Source of the DNA: Paenibacillus sp. FSL H8-0079 | GTDB taxonomy: Bacteria; Bacillota; Bacilli; Paenibacillales; Paenibacillaceae | NCBI RefSeq assembly: GCF_037991315.1 | Contig: NZ_CP150300.1 | Coordinates: forward strand, 3,968,001-4,032,000 | Reading direction: 5' to 3' | DNA length: 64,000 nucleotides | In this document: positions 35,029 to 43,701 of the stretch, in pieces | How positions within the stretch are numbered: position 1 is the stretch's first letter | Layout: every line of letters starts with the position of its first letter | Notes under the pieces: generated by a model | What the model was told of the DNA's origin: nothing | Seen by the model: the letters and a program-made list of their open reading frames with translations, nothing else | Databases searched by the model: none | Translations under genes and position numbers: made by a program

Positions 35029-38000
35029 GCCAATCCACCTCCTGCAGTTTTCTTATGATGACGTTGAGGTCACGCTGGTTGCCTGTCGGGCCGTAGTAGT
35101 TGAAGCCATAACTTAACTGGGCATAACCACCGATCATATGTGTTGGCTTCACATGAATACGTGTCGGACTGTTATGCGTACCCCCACGTGTCTGTGATAT
35201 TTTGGTACCCGGGACGTTAATGTGACGGTCCTGAGCATGATACATGAATGCCATGCCGCGAGGAATACGGTGTGTTACTACGGCTCTGGCAACGACTACC
35301 CCGTTACGGTTGAAACATTCGATCCAGTCGTTGTCGACCAGTCCGGCTTCTTCTGCATCTTCGTAGTTCATCCAGATTGTCGGGCCACCTCGGAACAACG
35401 TCAGCATCGGCAGCGCATCATAGTACATACTGTGGATCGACCACTTGTTATGCGGTGTCAGGTAATTCAGGACAATTTCTTTGCCACCTTCGATCGGACG
35501 TTTGCTGTTCGGATGGAACGGCGTATGCTTCAGCACAGGTTTAAATGTCGCTAATGTCTCTCCGAATTCGCGGAGCATCGCATGATCAATATAGAACTGC
35601 TGTCTGCCCGTCAATGTACGCCATGGAATCAGGCGCTCCACATTGGTGGTGAATGGCGAGTATCGACGTCCGCCTTTTTCCGATCCGCTGAATGCAGGTG
35701 AAGTTATAACCGTTTTCGGTTTGGAAGTGATCTCGTCAAATGTAAAACATTCCTCAGACCGTTCCTCAGCCAAATCTTTCAGATGCAGTGCCGTTTTCTG
35801 TTCCAGCGCTTCCCACGCACGTACAGCCATCTTGCCGTTCGTTGTACTAGACAAGGTCAGAATTGCCTCCGCAACATTGCGGTCGGTGCTCAGATCCGGA
35901 CATCCTTGTCCAACGCCATCTTTACGATTCACGCCCAGAATACCCTTGAGTTTTTCATACTCTTCACTGGCAGACCAGGATATGCCTTTGGTACCGATTG
36001 GTTTATCCTTCACCACAGGTCCTAGACTGATCATTTTGTTATATACGGCACCATAATCACGTTCCACGACCTGAATATGCGGCATCGTTTTCCCCGGGAT
36101 CGCTTCACATTCTCCCGCGCTCCAGTCTTTGATCTCTCCGTACGGTTGAGCAAGCTCATCCGGTGAATCATGCAAGAGCGGTGTAGCAATAATCTCCTTC
36201 TGCGGCCCATCGAATTGCTGCGCAGCCATCTCGGAGAATACACGTGCAATTTCCTTGAAGGTATCCCAGTCGGAACGGGATTCCCACTGCGCGGCTACCG
36301 CCGGATTGAATGGATGAACGAACGGATGCATATCCGTACTGCTCAGATCGCTTTTCTCATACCAGGTCGCTGCTGGCAGCACAATATCGGAATACATCGC
36401 TGTTCCTGCCATGCGGAAATCCATGTTGATCATCAGGTCAAGCTTGCCTTCCGGTGCTTCATCCACCCACTCCACATGCTCTGGGCGCAGTCCATGATCG
36501 TCATCGTTCAGCAATCCGTTCGTTGCACCGAGCAAATGTTTCAGGAAATACTCATGCCCTTTGCCGGAACTTGAGATCAGATTCGCTCTCCAGACAAATA
36601 GTACACGCGGGAAGTTCGCCGGATCATCCGGTTGCTCGATCGAGAACTTCAGATTTTTGTTCTGTAGCTCGGAAGCAACATAAGCGCCAATCTCTTCCTT
36701 CGTCGTTGCTCCGGCCTGTAATGCATCCTGATGCAGATCAATCGAGTTACGATTGAATTGTGGATAGGATGGAAGCCAGCCCATACGCGCAGCCATCACA
36801 TTATAATCAGCCACATGCTGGAACCGCGGTTCACCTTCAAGCGCCGAAGTCAACTCTCCGACTTGGGTCTCCTCGTATCTCCATTGATCTGTTGCAAAGT
36901 AGAAGAAGGAGGTTCCGTTCTGCAGACGTGCAGGTCCGGTCCAGTCACGAGCAAAGGCAATCGTCTGCCAGCCTTCAGCCGGACGCAATTTTTCTTGACC
37001 GACATAATGGGCCCAGCCTCCACCATTCACACCCTGACAACCTGTCATCAGAATTAAGTTAATAATGGCGCGATAGATGACGTCGGAGTTGTACCAGTGA
37101 TTAATACCGGCTCCCATGATGATCATGGAACGACCTTTGGTATCGATCGCATTCTGTGCGAACTCACGTGCAATCTGTAGGACAGTCTCTTGGTCCACAC
37201 CAGTGATTTTCTCTTGCCACTCTGGAGTGAATGGTTTTACCTGTGGTGCATGCAAGATGTCATCTCCATGGTTAACACGTACACTCAACTGTTCCACACC
37301 AGTGACTACTTCTGCTGAATCCGCTGAACGCGTCATTTCACGTTCAATTCCGTATTTGGCAAGTACCAGATCGTATACGGCTGTTACTGTAATCCATTTG
37401 TCTCCTAACCATATCTGTCGTACAGGAATCTGCCGCTCCATGACATGTTTTCCCTCATCATCAAAGTACGGAAGTTGAATCGTTACAAGATCATGATGGA
37501 CGCCGAGCATGGATAGTCTTGGATCAATCGGCTCACCGTTCTCCACCTGTTCCATTTTGAGATTCCATGTGCCTTCTTCACCCCAACGGAAGCCCAAACT
37601 TCCTTTTGGCATCGCATAGGTTCCACTGTTTTCATCGTAAACGAGCGTTTTCCAAGCCATGTTATTGCCTGTGATGCCCAGATCTTCCCCAACGAGAAAT
37701 CTGCCTGCTGTGTGTACGCCATCCTTTTCTTCCACGATCAGCAGATTTGGAAAGTCCGTATACTGTTTGGCATATTGCATGAAATAGTCCGTAGGTTTTT
37801 CAATATAAAACTCTTTTAGAATGACATGGCCCATAGCCATCGCCAGAGCGCCGTCCGTTCCTTGTTTTACTGACATCCACGTATCTGCGAATTTCACATA
37901 CTCCGCATAATCCGGGCTGATCGACACCACTTTCGTTCCCCGATAACGTGCCTCAGCCAAGAAGTGGGCATCCGGTGTCCGCGTCATTGGCAGATTGGAG

Positions 38001-38770
38001 CCCCATACCAGAATATATCCCGAATTGTACCAGTCGCTGCTCTCCGGCACATCCGTTTGATCGCCCCAGATCTGAGGTGAAGCCGGTGGGAGATCGGCAT
38101 ACCAGTCGTAAAAACTAAGCAATGGTGATCCCATCAGAGATAAGAAGCGTGATCCTGCTGCATAACTGACCATCGACATGGCAGGAATCGGAGAGAAACC
38201 AATAATCCGGTCCGGCCCGTATTCTTTGATCGTATGAATCAGCGAAGCGGCGATAATCTGTGTCACTTCACCCCATGACGCGCGAATTAATCCCCCTTTA
38301 CCACGGACCGATTTGTATCTTTTCACTTTGGCCGGATCATCCGCAATGCTGGACCATGCTTGAATTGGGTCACCATGCGTCTGAAGCGCATCACGCCACA
38401 TGTCCAGCAATGCACCACGTACGTAAGGATGTTTGACACGCAGCGGGCTGTACAGATACCATGAAAAACTCGCTCCGCGTGGACATCCACGGGGTTCAAA
38501 TTCCGGCATATCCGGTCCGGTTGAAGGATAGTCGGTAGCCTGCGTTTCCCAAGTGACAATGCCGTCTTTCACATAGATCTGCCAGCTGCATGATCCTGTA
38601 CAATTGACGCCGTGTGTGGAACGCACCACTTTGTCATGCTGCCAGCGGCGGCGGTAGACATCTTCCCAATCCCGGTTGACCGGGGACATTTCACTCCAGC
38701 CCTCCGCACTTTTTTCACGTTTAGCAAAATACTTGAGTTTGCCCATCCAGGGCATGCTTTTGTTACTCAT
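35018..38770 (-). CDS. narG: Respiratory nitrate reductase alpha subunit
   Basis: 1250 residues, the full NarG length. The N-terminal [4Fe-4S] motif is HGVNCTGSCSW with a distant GCPRG (His ligand as in NarG), followed by the molybdopterin-binding domains; DWYADLPPASPQIWGDQTD includes the Mo-ligand Asp region. No twin-arginine motif with SRRxFLK is present, so the active site faces the cytoplasm as in the membrane-bound Nar type. It reduces nitrate to nitrite. GGGAGG lies upstream of the ATG. It lies 57 bases downstream of moaA. Confidence 0.97.
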   Translation of the reverse strand: MSNKSMPWMGKLKYFAKREKSAEGWSEMSPVNRDWEDVYRRRWQHDKVVRSTHGVNCTGSCSWQIYVKDGIVTWETQATDYPSTGPDMPEFEPRGCPRGASFSWYLYSPLRVKHPYVRGALLDMWRDALQTHGDPIQAWSSIADDPAKVKRYKSVRGKGGLIRASWGEVTQIIAASLIHTIKEYGPDRIIGFSPIPAMSMVSYAAGSRFLSLMGSPLLSFYDWYADLPPASPQIWGDQTDVPESSDWYNSGYILVWGSNLPMTRTPDAHFLAEARYRGTKVVSISPDYAEYVKFADTWMSVKQGTDGALAMAMGHVILKEFYIEKPTDYFMQYAKQYTDFPNLLIVEEKDGVHTAGRFLVGEDLGITGNNMAWKTLVYDENSGTYAMPKGSLGFRWGEEGTWNLKMEQVENGEPIDPRLSMLGVHHDLVTIQLPYFDDEGKHVMERQIPVRQIWLGDKWITVTAVYDLVLAKYGIEREMTRSADSAEVVTGVEQLSVRVNHGDDILHAPQVKPFTPEWQEKITGVDQETVLQIAREFAQNAIDTKGRSMIIMGAGINHWYNSDVIYRAIINLILMTGCQGVNGGGWAHYVGQEKLRPAEGWQTIAFARDWTGPARLQNGTSFFYFATDQWRYEETQVGELTSALEGEPRFQHVADYNVMAARMGWLPSYPQFNRNSIDLHQDALQAGATTKEEIGAYVASELQNKNLKFSIEQPDDPANFPRVLFVWRANLISSSGKGHEYFLKHLLGATNGLLNDDDHGLRPEHVEWVDEAPEGKLDLMINMDFRMAGTAMYSDIVLPAATWYEKSDLSSTDMHPFVHPFNPAVAAQWESRSDWDTFKEIARVFSEMAAQQFDGPQKEIIATPLLHDSPDELAQPYGEIKDWSAGECEAIPGKTMPHIQVVERDYGAVYNKMISLGPVVKDKPIGTKGISWSASEEYEKLKGILGVNRKDGVGQGCPDLSTDRNVAEAILTLSSTTNGKMAVRAWEALEQKTALHLKDLAEERSEECFTFDEITSKPKTVITSPAFSGSEKGGRRYSPFTTNVERLIPWRTLTGRQQFYIDHAMLREFGETLATFKPVLKHTPFHPNSKRPIEGGKEIVLNYLTPHNKWSIHSMYYDALPMLTLFRGGPTIWMNYEDAEEAGLVDNDWIECFNRNGVVVARAVVTHRIPRGMAFMYHAQDRHINVPGTKISQTRGGTHNSPTRIHVKPTHMIGGYAQLSYGFNYYGPTGNQRDLNVIIRKLQEVDWLED

Positions 38771-38827
38771 TGTTGTCCTCCCACATATACGACCTGTTGA
38801 TGCAAATTGAATCCTGAACTACTGTTG

Positions 38828-39829
38828 CTAACCTCCGATTTGCGACATATGTCGCAGCGTTGGCGTGCCGTTGATCTGTTGCCCGTTTAAGGCTTTTAAC
38901 ATGTCATGTGTTTCGGGTTTGGCTCCGAGCGCCTTGTAAAATAAATCCTGCACCGCCTTGTCATCACCTACGAGTGGACGAACATTGAACTCATCCGACC
39001 AGTAGAGACAAGGTTTGATATTACCGTCTGCCGTCAGCCTAAGCCGATTGCAATTCCCGCAGAAATGGCTGCTCACCGGGTGAATCAGACCAAAGGTTCC
39101 GGCAGCTCCCACAATGCGATAACTGTCTGCAGGACCATTCCCGTAAATCTCTCCACAGCTTTCGTAATCCCATCGGGCTCCACATGTTTCCAGCACATGT
39201 TCGAGAGGCATATACCCTGATCTCCAGCCATTTCCACTTTCTCCAATAGGCATGTACTCAATAAAACGAATATGAATGGGTTCATCCCGGGTCATCCGCA
39301 GAAAATCTTCCACCTCATCGTCGTTCACACCTTTCATAAGCACCACGTTCAGCTTGATCGGATGAAATCCGGCCTTTTGGCTGGCTTTAATACCTTCCAG
39401 CACACGCTGTACCTTGCCGCCTCGAGTAATGCTTGCGAATCGTTCGGGCTTCAAAGAATCCAGGCTTATGTTCACCCTGGTTAGTCCCGCAGCCTTCAGC
39501 AAATCCGCATAAGCTGCCAAATAGATGCCATTGGTTGTCAATGCGATGTCCTCAATTCCCGGAATAGCGGATAACATCGCGATCAGTTGATCCAGCCCCT
39601 TGCGAACAAGAGGCTCCCCTCCGGTCAAACGCAATTTCCGAATGCCCAGTGGAGCAAGCGCCTTAACGATGGACGTGATTTCTTCATAGGACAGGATGCG
39701 TTCTGTCGGTTCAAACTGCATTCCTTCCTCCGGCATGCAATACACACAGCGGAGATTACAACGATCCGTAACCGAGATTCTCAAATAATCATGTACTCTT
39801 CCAAACGGGTCCATTAATTTTGATTCCAT
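38828..39829 (-). CDS. moaA: GTP 3',8-cyclase, molybdenum cofactor biosynthesis
   Basis: 333 residues. The radical SAM motif is DRCNLRCVYCMPEEG (CxxxCxxC) and the C-terminal second cluster is FCGNCNRLRLTADGNIKPCL. It converts GTP to 3',8-cyclo-dihydro-GTP, the first step of molybdopterin synthesis. It heads the nar operon, so cofactor supply is induced with the enzyme that needs it. GGGAGGT precedes the ATG by 6 bases. The promoter at 39918-39960 has a CRP/FNR-type box. Confidence 0.97.
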   Translation of the reverse strand: MESKLMDPFGRVHDYLRISVTDRCNLRCVYCMPEEGMQFEPTERILSYEEITSIVKALAPLGIRKLRLTGGEPLVRKGLDQLIAMLSAIPGIEDIALTTNGIYLAAYADLLKAAGLTRVNISLDSLKPERFASITRGGKVQRVLEGIKASQKAGFHPIKLNVVLMKGVNDDEVEDFLRMTRDEPIHIRFIEYMPIGESGNGWRSGYMPLEHVLETCGARWDYESCGEIYGNGPADSYRIVGAAGTFGLIHPVSSHFCGNCNRLRLTADGNIKPCLYWSDEFNVRPLVGDDKAVQDLFYKALGAKPETHDMLKALNGQQINGTPTLRHMSQIGG

Positions 39830-39917
39830 ACACGTACCTCCCTTCTCTAGGGTGCTGTCTTAACATCGGCTGAAGGAGGGAACTTTCTTCCTCTCATCGC
39901 TTGTCATCTTGACGCTA

Positions 39918-39960
39918 AATATAAGGATCTCTCGCTCTGCGAACTGTGCAAAATATCACA
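39918..39960 (-). promoter_or_regulatory. Class II CRP/FNR-dependent promoter of moaA-narGHJI-narK
   Basis: Minus strand TGTGA-TATTTT-GCACA (39960-39945), 21 bases, then TATATT as -10 (39923-39918). The centre of the box lies 29.5 bases from the first -10 base, that is at -41.5, the class II activator position. No -35 hexamer is needed or seen. Confidence 0.75.
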
Positions 39961-40064
39961 AGAAGTGAAACATAGCGCACAGTTGCACATTTATATATGC
40001 TCCACAACGCCTTTCCAAACAGGATTCTAGTCTAAATAAGGCAAAATTATGGCAAAAGAAAATG

Positions 40065-40107
40065 TGTGAGCAGGCTCACACAGCCCCCTCTTCACGTTTT
40101 CTATAAT
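40065..40107 (+). promoter_or_regulatory. Class II CRP/FNR-dependent promoter of the DUF2249 operon
   Basis: Perfect TGTGA-GCAGGC-TCACA (40065-40080) inside the 18-bp palindrome GTGTGAGCAGGCTCACAC, then 21 bases and a perfect TATAAT at 40102. The centre is at -41.5, the same geometry as the divergent moaA promoter. Confidence 0.85.
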
Positions 40108-40148
40108 CAAATTGCAACACACACTATCCCTATTTGGAGGAATGACAC

Positions 40149-40382
40149 ATGAACACATACGCAGCAACCATTAATGCCACGGAGTACCCACCGCATTTGA
40201 AACATAAAGTTATTTTCGAAACGTTTGATCAGTTGCAACCACAGGAATCCATGCTGCTCATTAACGATCACGATCCAAAGCCACTTCGATTCCAGTTCCA
40301 GTCCACACATCCTGATGGCTTCAACTGGGAGTATATTGAGCAGGGCCCTACAACCTTCCAAGTCAAAATCAGTAAATTATAG
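40149..40382 (+). CDS. DUF2249 domain protein, 77 aa
   Basis: A single DUF2249 domain: HKVIFETFDQLQPQESMLLI, then NDHDPKPLRFQFQ, HPDGFNWEYIEQGPTTFQVKI. DUF2249 proteins resemble the SirA/TusA fold and often lie beside haemerythrin, NO-reductase or denitrification genes (known of the family); their reaction is not established. First gene of a five-gene operon. GGAGG lies 8 bases before the ATG. Confidence 0.85.
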   Translation: MNTYAATINATEYPPHLKHKVIFETFDQLQPQESMLLINDHDPKPLRFQFQSTHPDGFNWEYIEQGPTTFQVKISKL

Positions 40383-40399
40383 ATTGGAGCTGAACCGCT

Positions 40400-40774
40400 A
40401 TGGCGCACGTTGAAATCATTGACGATACTACACTTCGCATCACGCTGCGGCTGGAAGACGCCACAACCATGGTTCAATTGGCACAGCGTGAGCAAGCGGA
40501 ATATGCGCAAGAGATTACCACCATTTACGAAAAAATGCCTGTGTTCGAATATACTCATTTCTGTTTTTACGCCTTTGACAGTGCAAGACTTTTTGAGCGT
40601 GTGCTCGGCATGGACCCCAAAGCCTATCTGTCCTTCTCCCTCGATGCGCCGGAGTCATTCTTCTATGCGCTGTACGGTGGGATGGCCGCCCTGTATGAAT
40701 CATCTCTACAGTTGGTACAGCAGGCGGATGCAGCTAGTGCAGGATCGGATGTGAACGCACATGTCTCCATCTGA
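40400..40774 (+). CDS. Hypothetical protein, 124 aa
   Basis: Not recognised. Soluble, acidic; an N-terminal beta section (VEIIDDTTLRITLRLEDATT) leads into helices (AQREQAEYAQEITTIYEKMP, SFFYALYGGMAALYESSLQL). One Cys in HFCFYAFDSARLF. It sits between two DUF2249 genes and overlaps the next by 14 bases, so it surely belongs to the same pathway. Confidence 0.65.
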   Translation: MAHVEIIDDTTLRITLRLEDATTMVQLAQREQAEYAQEITTIYEKMPVFEYTHFCFYAFDSARLFERVLGMDPKAYLSFSLDAPESFFYALYGGMAALYESSLQLVQQADAASAGSDVNAHVSI

Positions 40775-41366
40775 TATCCATATTGTTGAATTGGATGTGC
40801 GTCCTCATCTGAGTAAAAAGTTGGAGCCGTTTCAACTAATCATGGACACGGTCAAAGGCCTTCAACATGAAGATGTCTTTGTACTCCATGCTCCATTCAA
40901 ACCAACGCCTCTGCTCGGTATTCTCAAGATGAAAGGGTACTCCAGCACTTCGGAACGAAAGGGTTCAGATCACTGGGTTACCACGTTTGTGCACAAAAAA
41001 AATAAAACCGGTGCAAAAGTATTATCTGCAATGGTTTTATCTGAATCGGAAGCTGATTCTGAGCCCGGTTCAGACGAAGAATCAGCTTCATGCAAAGGCC
41101 ATCCGGAGGAGCAAGCTGTTGCGATTGAAAACTTTGAATCTCTACAGGCGCCCAACGTTATACTGGACAATCGCGGATTGGAACCGCCACAACCCATGAT
41201 GCGAACACTTGCCGCACTTGAGCGTTGCAAACCTGGGGAAGTCGTACTGATTCACAATGACCGTGTACCAGTCTTCTTGATTGAAGAGTTAAATAATCTC
41301 GGTTGCCCCTTCACGGTTGAGGATCAAGCTGATGGTACGGCGAAAGTGAGAATTGAAAAAGGGTAA
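40761..41366 (+). CDS. Tandem DUF2249 protein, 201 aa
   Basis: Two DUF2249 domains: residues 5-75 (IVELDVRPHLSKKLEPFQLI, HEDVFVLHAPFKPTPLLGIL, SDHWVTTFVHK) and 125-200 (LDNRGLEPPQPMMRTLAALE, GEVVLIHNDRVPVFLIEELN). The acidic linker between them contains ESEADSEPGSDEESASC. The second repeat is closer to the TusA-like form with the conserved LDNRG start. It overlaps the preceding gene by 14 bases and is 13 bases before the membrane protein. Confidence 0.8.
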   Translation: MSPSDIHIVELDVRPHLSKKLEPFQLIMDTVKGLQHEDVFVLHAPFKPTPLLGILKMKGYSSTSERKGSDHWVTTFVHKKNKTGAKVLSAMVLSESEADSEPGSDEESASCKGHPEEQAVAIENFESLQAPNVILDNRGLEPPQPMMRTLAALERCKPGEVVLIHNDRVPVFLIEELNNLGCPFTVEDQADGTAKVRIEKG

Positions 41367-41379
41367 GGAGGCGAAAGCC

Positions 41380-42612
41380 ATGTCCAGGTTGCCGTTTCTT
41401 TTTATCATCACGGGCATCTTTGGATTTGTAATGTATCACGCATTCTCCCTGCTCTCGCTGACAGGCTGGCTTGGTGATGAACTAAGAGGACCCGAAGGCT
41501 GGTTTCATGCCCATCTGTTTGTACTCGGGTGGGCAACCATGCTGGCTATGGGTGCCGTTTATCAGTTGATACATGTTATTCTGCAATCCAATATCTACAG
41601 TCTGTTTCTCGGTTATTGTCATTATTTCTTGTTCAGTATCGGAATCGTGGGCATGTTATACGGCTTCATTCGTGCAGATGTCATCTGGATTGCCGGTTCT
41701 GCTACACTCGCTCTCTCGGGCATTCTGTTGTTCGGGTGGAATATGGGCGTTACCCTCTTCCGTGCCTCACAGTGGAATCCGGTAACGATCAGTGCAGCTT
41801 GTTCCTGTCTTTATCTGGTTCTTACCGGGATTTCCGGTATGCTGATGGGTCTGAATTTTGCCTTTGGTGATTGGAATGGTCTGCATGAACGATTATTCGG
41901 CGCACATATCTGGATGGGAACACTCGGCTGGTTTGGCATGTTAATTACCGGCTTCAGTTACAAAATGCTGCCCATGTTCTACCTGTCCCATAATTATTCC
42001 ATCCGATTGCAGAAAGTGGTCTTGGTTCTGTGGAATACAGCTGTAGTTACAGGTGTTGTCGCATTTCTGACAGGTATTAAGGGAGGCCTGCTCTGGCTCG
42101 CACTCCTACTTCTAACCTCAGCCCTGCTCTTCTATGTGTATCACTTGGAGCAAATTCAGGAGAAACGGCACAAAAGTAACCCAGGTCCGGGTATCCGCTG
42201 GTCTGTATATGTAAGCCGTGCGTTTGCTGTATATGCTCTTGCCCTACTGATCTATTCCTCCCAAGGGACTGAGCTGCTGCTCCATCCACGTGTTGTTCTA
42301 CTGTCTGGATGGGTATATCTCGGGGGTTGGGTGTCTCTCACCATACTTGGCTATGCCTCCAAAATCGTGCCTTTTCTGTGGTGGACCCACAAATATGGCA
42401 AGCAGGCAGGCAGACCCGGAACACCGCTAATGGCAGGTATGCTGAGTGAACGGTATGTCAATTGGGGTATGCTCGCCATGGTCGCTGGAAGTGTTCTACT
42501 TGTCAGTGGAATTCTAATTAATCTGGCAGAGGTCATGATGGTTGGAGGGACGATTTTGTCTCTTGTATCCATCGTTTATATAACAAATATTGCTTTAGTA
42601 TTCAGACGTTAA
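41380..42612 (+). CDS. Haem-copper-oxidase-like / NnrS-like 12-helix membrane protein
   Basis: 410 residues with about twelve membrane helices. WFHAHLFVLGWATMLAMGAVYQLI and HIWMGTLGWFGMLITGFSYKMLPMFYLS resemble the His-bearing helices of cbb3/NorB-like subunits, but the full six-His set for two haems and Cu is not obvious. Similar stand-alone proteins are found beside NO-related genes. ATG 41380 has AAGGAGG 8 bases upstream. Likely role: NO or redox stress handling in the membrane (inference). Confidence 0.65.
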   Translation: MSRLPFLFIITGIFGFVMYHAFSLLSLTGWLGDELRGPEGWFHAHLFVLGWATMLAMGAVYQLIHVILQSNIYSLFLGYCHYFLFSIGIVGMLYGFIRADVIWIAGSATLALSGILLFGWNMGVTLFRASQWNPVTISAACSCLYLVLTGISGMLMGLNFAFGDWNGLHERLFGAHIWMGTLGWFGMLITGFSYKMLPMFYLSHNYSIRLQKVVLVLWNTAVVTGVVAFLTGIKGGLLWLALLLLTSALLFYVYHLEQIQEKRHKSNPGPGIRWSVYVSRAFAVYALALLIYSSQGTELLLHPRVVLLSGWVYLGGWVSLTILGYASKIVPFLWWTHKYGKQAGRPGTPLMAGMLSERYVNWGMLAMVAGSVLLVSGILINLAEVMMVGGTILSLVSIVYITNIALVFRR

Positions 42613-42640
42613 CATAACTAAGGTGGACTGGAGAGTGAAC

Positions 42641-42943
42641 ATGATGGAACAAACCACGCATTTGCTGGAATGTCTCAAGGAAGTATATGACCCTGAATTA
42701 GGTGTCAATATCGTTGACCTGGGTCTGGTGTATGAAGTAAGGGAAGAGTCTGAACGGGTTCATGTACGAATGACGCTGACTACACCAGGTTGCCCGCTGC
42801 ACGATACAATTGTCGGAGCGGTGAAATGGGTTTTGCAGGAAAATACAAATAAGACCGATATTGATGTTCAAGTCGTGTGGGAGCCACAATGGTCTCCACA
42901 GCTGATGTCGAATGAAGCCAAGGAAATGCTGGGATACTTCTAG
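42641..42943 (+). CDS. DUF59/MIP18-type iron-sulfur assembly factor
   Basis: 100 residues. Signatures: CLKEVYDPELGVNIVDLGLV and MTLTTPGCPLHDTIVGAVKW, with the conserved Cys in TPGCP. This is the SufT/PaaD-like family that helps mature Fe-S proteins. Last gene of the DUF2249 operon. ATG 42641 has GGAG 7 bases upstream. It may repair or load clusters of nitrate reductase or of a partner in this operon (inference). Confidence 0.85.
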   Translation: MMEQTTHLLECLKEVYDPELGVNIVDLGLVYEVREESERVHVRMTLTTPGCPLHDTIVGAVKWVLQENTNKTDIDVQVVWEPQWSPQLMSNEAKEMLGYF

Positions 42944-42992
42944 GCAGAATGACTATAGACCGGATGATTGGACAAGTTGCGGGCGAAATACG

Positions 42993-43045
42993 AAAAAGCA
43001 TACTTAAGATCTGATGTTCTCAGACCCAGGTATGCTTTTTGTTTT
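42993..43045 (+). terminator. Rho-independent terminator
   Basis: Perfect 11-bp arms AAAAAGCATAC / GTATGCTTTTT around a 26-base loop. Confidence 0.8.
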
Positions 43046-43089
43046 GCGATGGGAACACACACTTGATCAAGGCATTCTTGAATAAAAAA

Positions 43090-43123
43090 TAAATAAGGAA
43101 ACTCCAGAAAAGAGTTTCCCTTA
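43090..43123 (-). terminator. Rho-independent terminator
   Basis: Arms AAGGAAACTC / GAGTTTCCCTT, then TTATTTATTTTTTATT on the minus strand, downstream of the cupin gene. Confidence 0.8.
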
Positions 43124-43174
43124 CGTTTAAGTGCCGTTAAGTGAATCATTCTATCGATTCCTTGATATTAGATG

Positions 43175-43516
43175 TTAGATGTCCTTTGCATACGATGCTG
43201 CTGGCACTTTGTTTAACACCACGAACAAACGAACTTCCTGAGCTCCTGTATTATGGAATGCGAACTCTACTTCACCGCCGCAATGGATCACATCCTCTTG
43301 TTTCACCACTTGTTCTTTTCCATCCAGAATAAGTGTACCTGTGCCTTCGACTACCAGTAAAATAACGTCTGTGCCCGGATGTTTATGAACGGGAAGCTGC
43401 TGACCTGGCAAAAAATGAAGTACAAAGGTCACTCCACCACCCTGTTGGAATAAAACCCGTTTCGTGAAACGGTCCTCACTGAATACTTTGACTTCTTGCA
43501 ATGACGTAATACTCAT
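43175..43516 (-). CDS. Small cupin domain protein, 113 aa
   Basis: A single minimal cupin: LPVHKHPGTDVILLVVEG (HxHxxxxxE-like) and EDVIHCGGEVEFAFHNTG. The second motif's His is offset, so metal binding may differ from the usual. Small cupins of this size often lie next to FNR/Dnr-controlled genes. ATG 43516 has GGAGG 9 bases upstream. Behind it is a perfect TTGAT-N4-ATCAA box at class II distance, pointing to anaerobic or NO control. Confidence 0.8.
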   Translation of the reverse strand: MSITSLQEVKVFSEDRFTKRVLFQQGGGVTFVLHFLPGQQLPVHKHPGTDVILLVVEGTGTLILDGKEQVVKQEDVIHCGGEVEFAFHNTGAQEVRLFVVLNKVPAASYAKDI

Positions 43517-43557
43517 GATAATCGTCCTCCTCGATAATATAATCTGTGAATGCATTC

Positions 43558-43599
43558 ATCTTAACGCAAGAAAGCCCGCGTTTCCTTGATCTGAATCAA
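43558..43599 (-). promoter_or_regulatory. FNR/Dnr-type (TTGAT-N4-ATCAA) class II promoter
   Basis: Perfect TTGAT-CTGA-ATCAA at 43586-43599. TAAGAT on the minus strand at 43563-43558 begins exactly 29.5 bases from the box centre, so the box is at -41.5. Confidence 0.65.
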
Positions 43600-43617
43600 G
43601 AAAATGCGAGCTTTCTC
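43569..43617 (-). terminator. Long hairpin, probable terminator of the NAD-kinase-like gene
   Basis: Outer arms GAAAGC / GCTTTC with inner CGC/GCG and CTTGAT/ATCAAG. It overlaps the TTGAT box, so the same DNA may serve as operator and as terminator hairpin. Confidence 0.55.
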
Positions 43618-43701
43618 AGTATCAAAATAGATCCTATCTTCACAAATTCATCCAATACATGACAGAAACGTCTGTGATTTGTACCTGAAATTTATTTCGG
43701 G

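Noticed and set aside
34006..35058. 350-residue plus-strand frame
   Set aside because: It is the antisense of narH, whose Fe-S motifs are unmistakable. The long open frame follows from codon bias.
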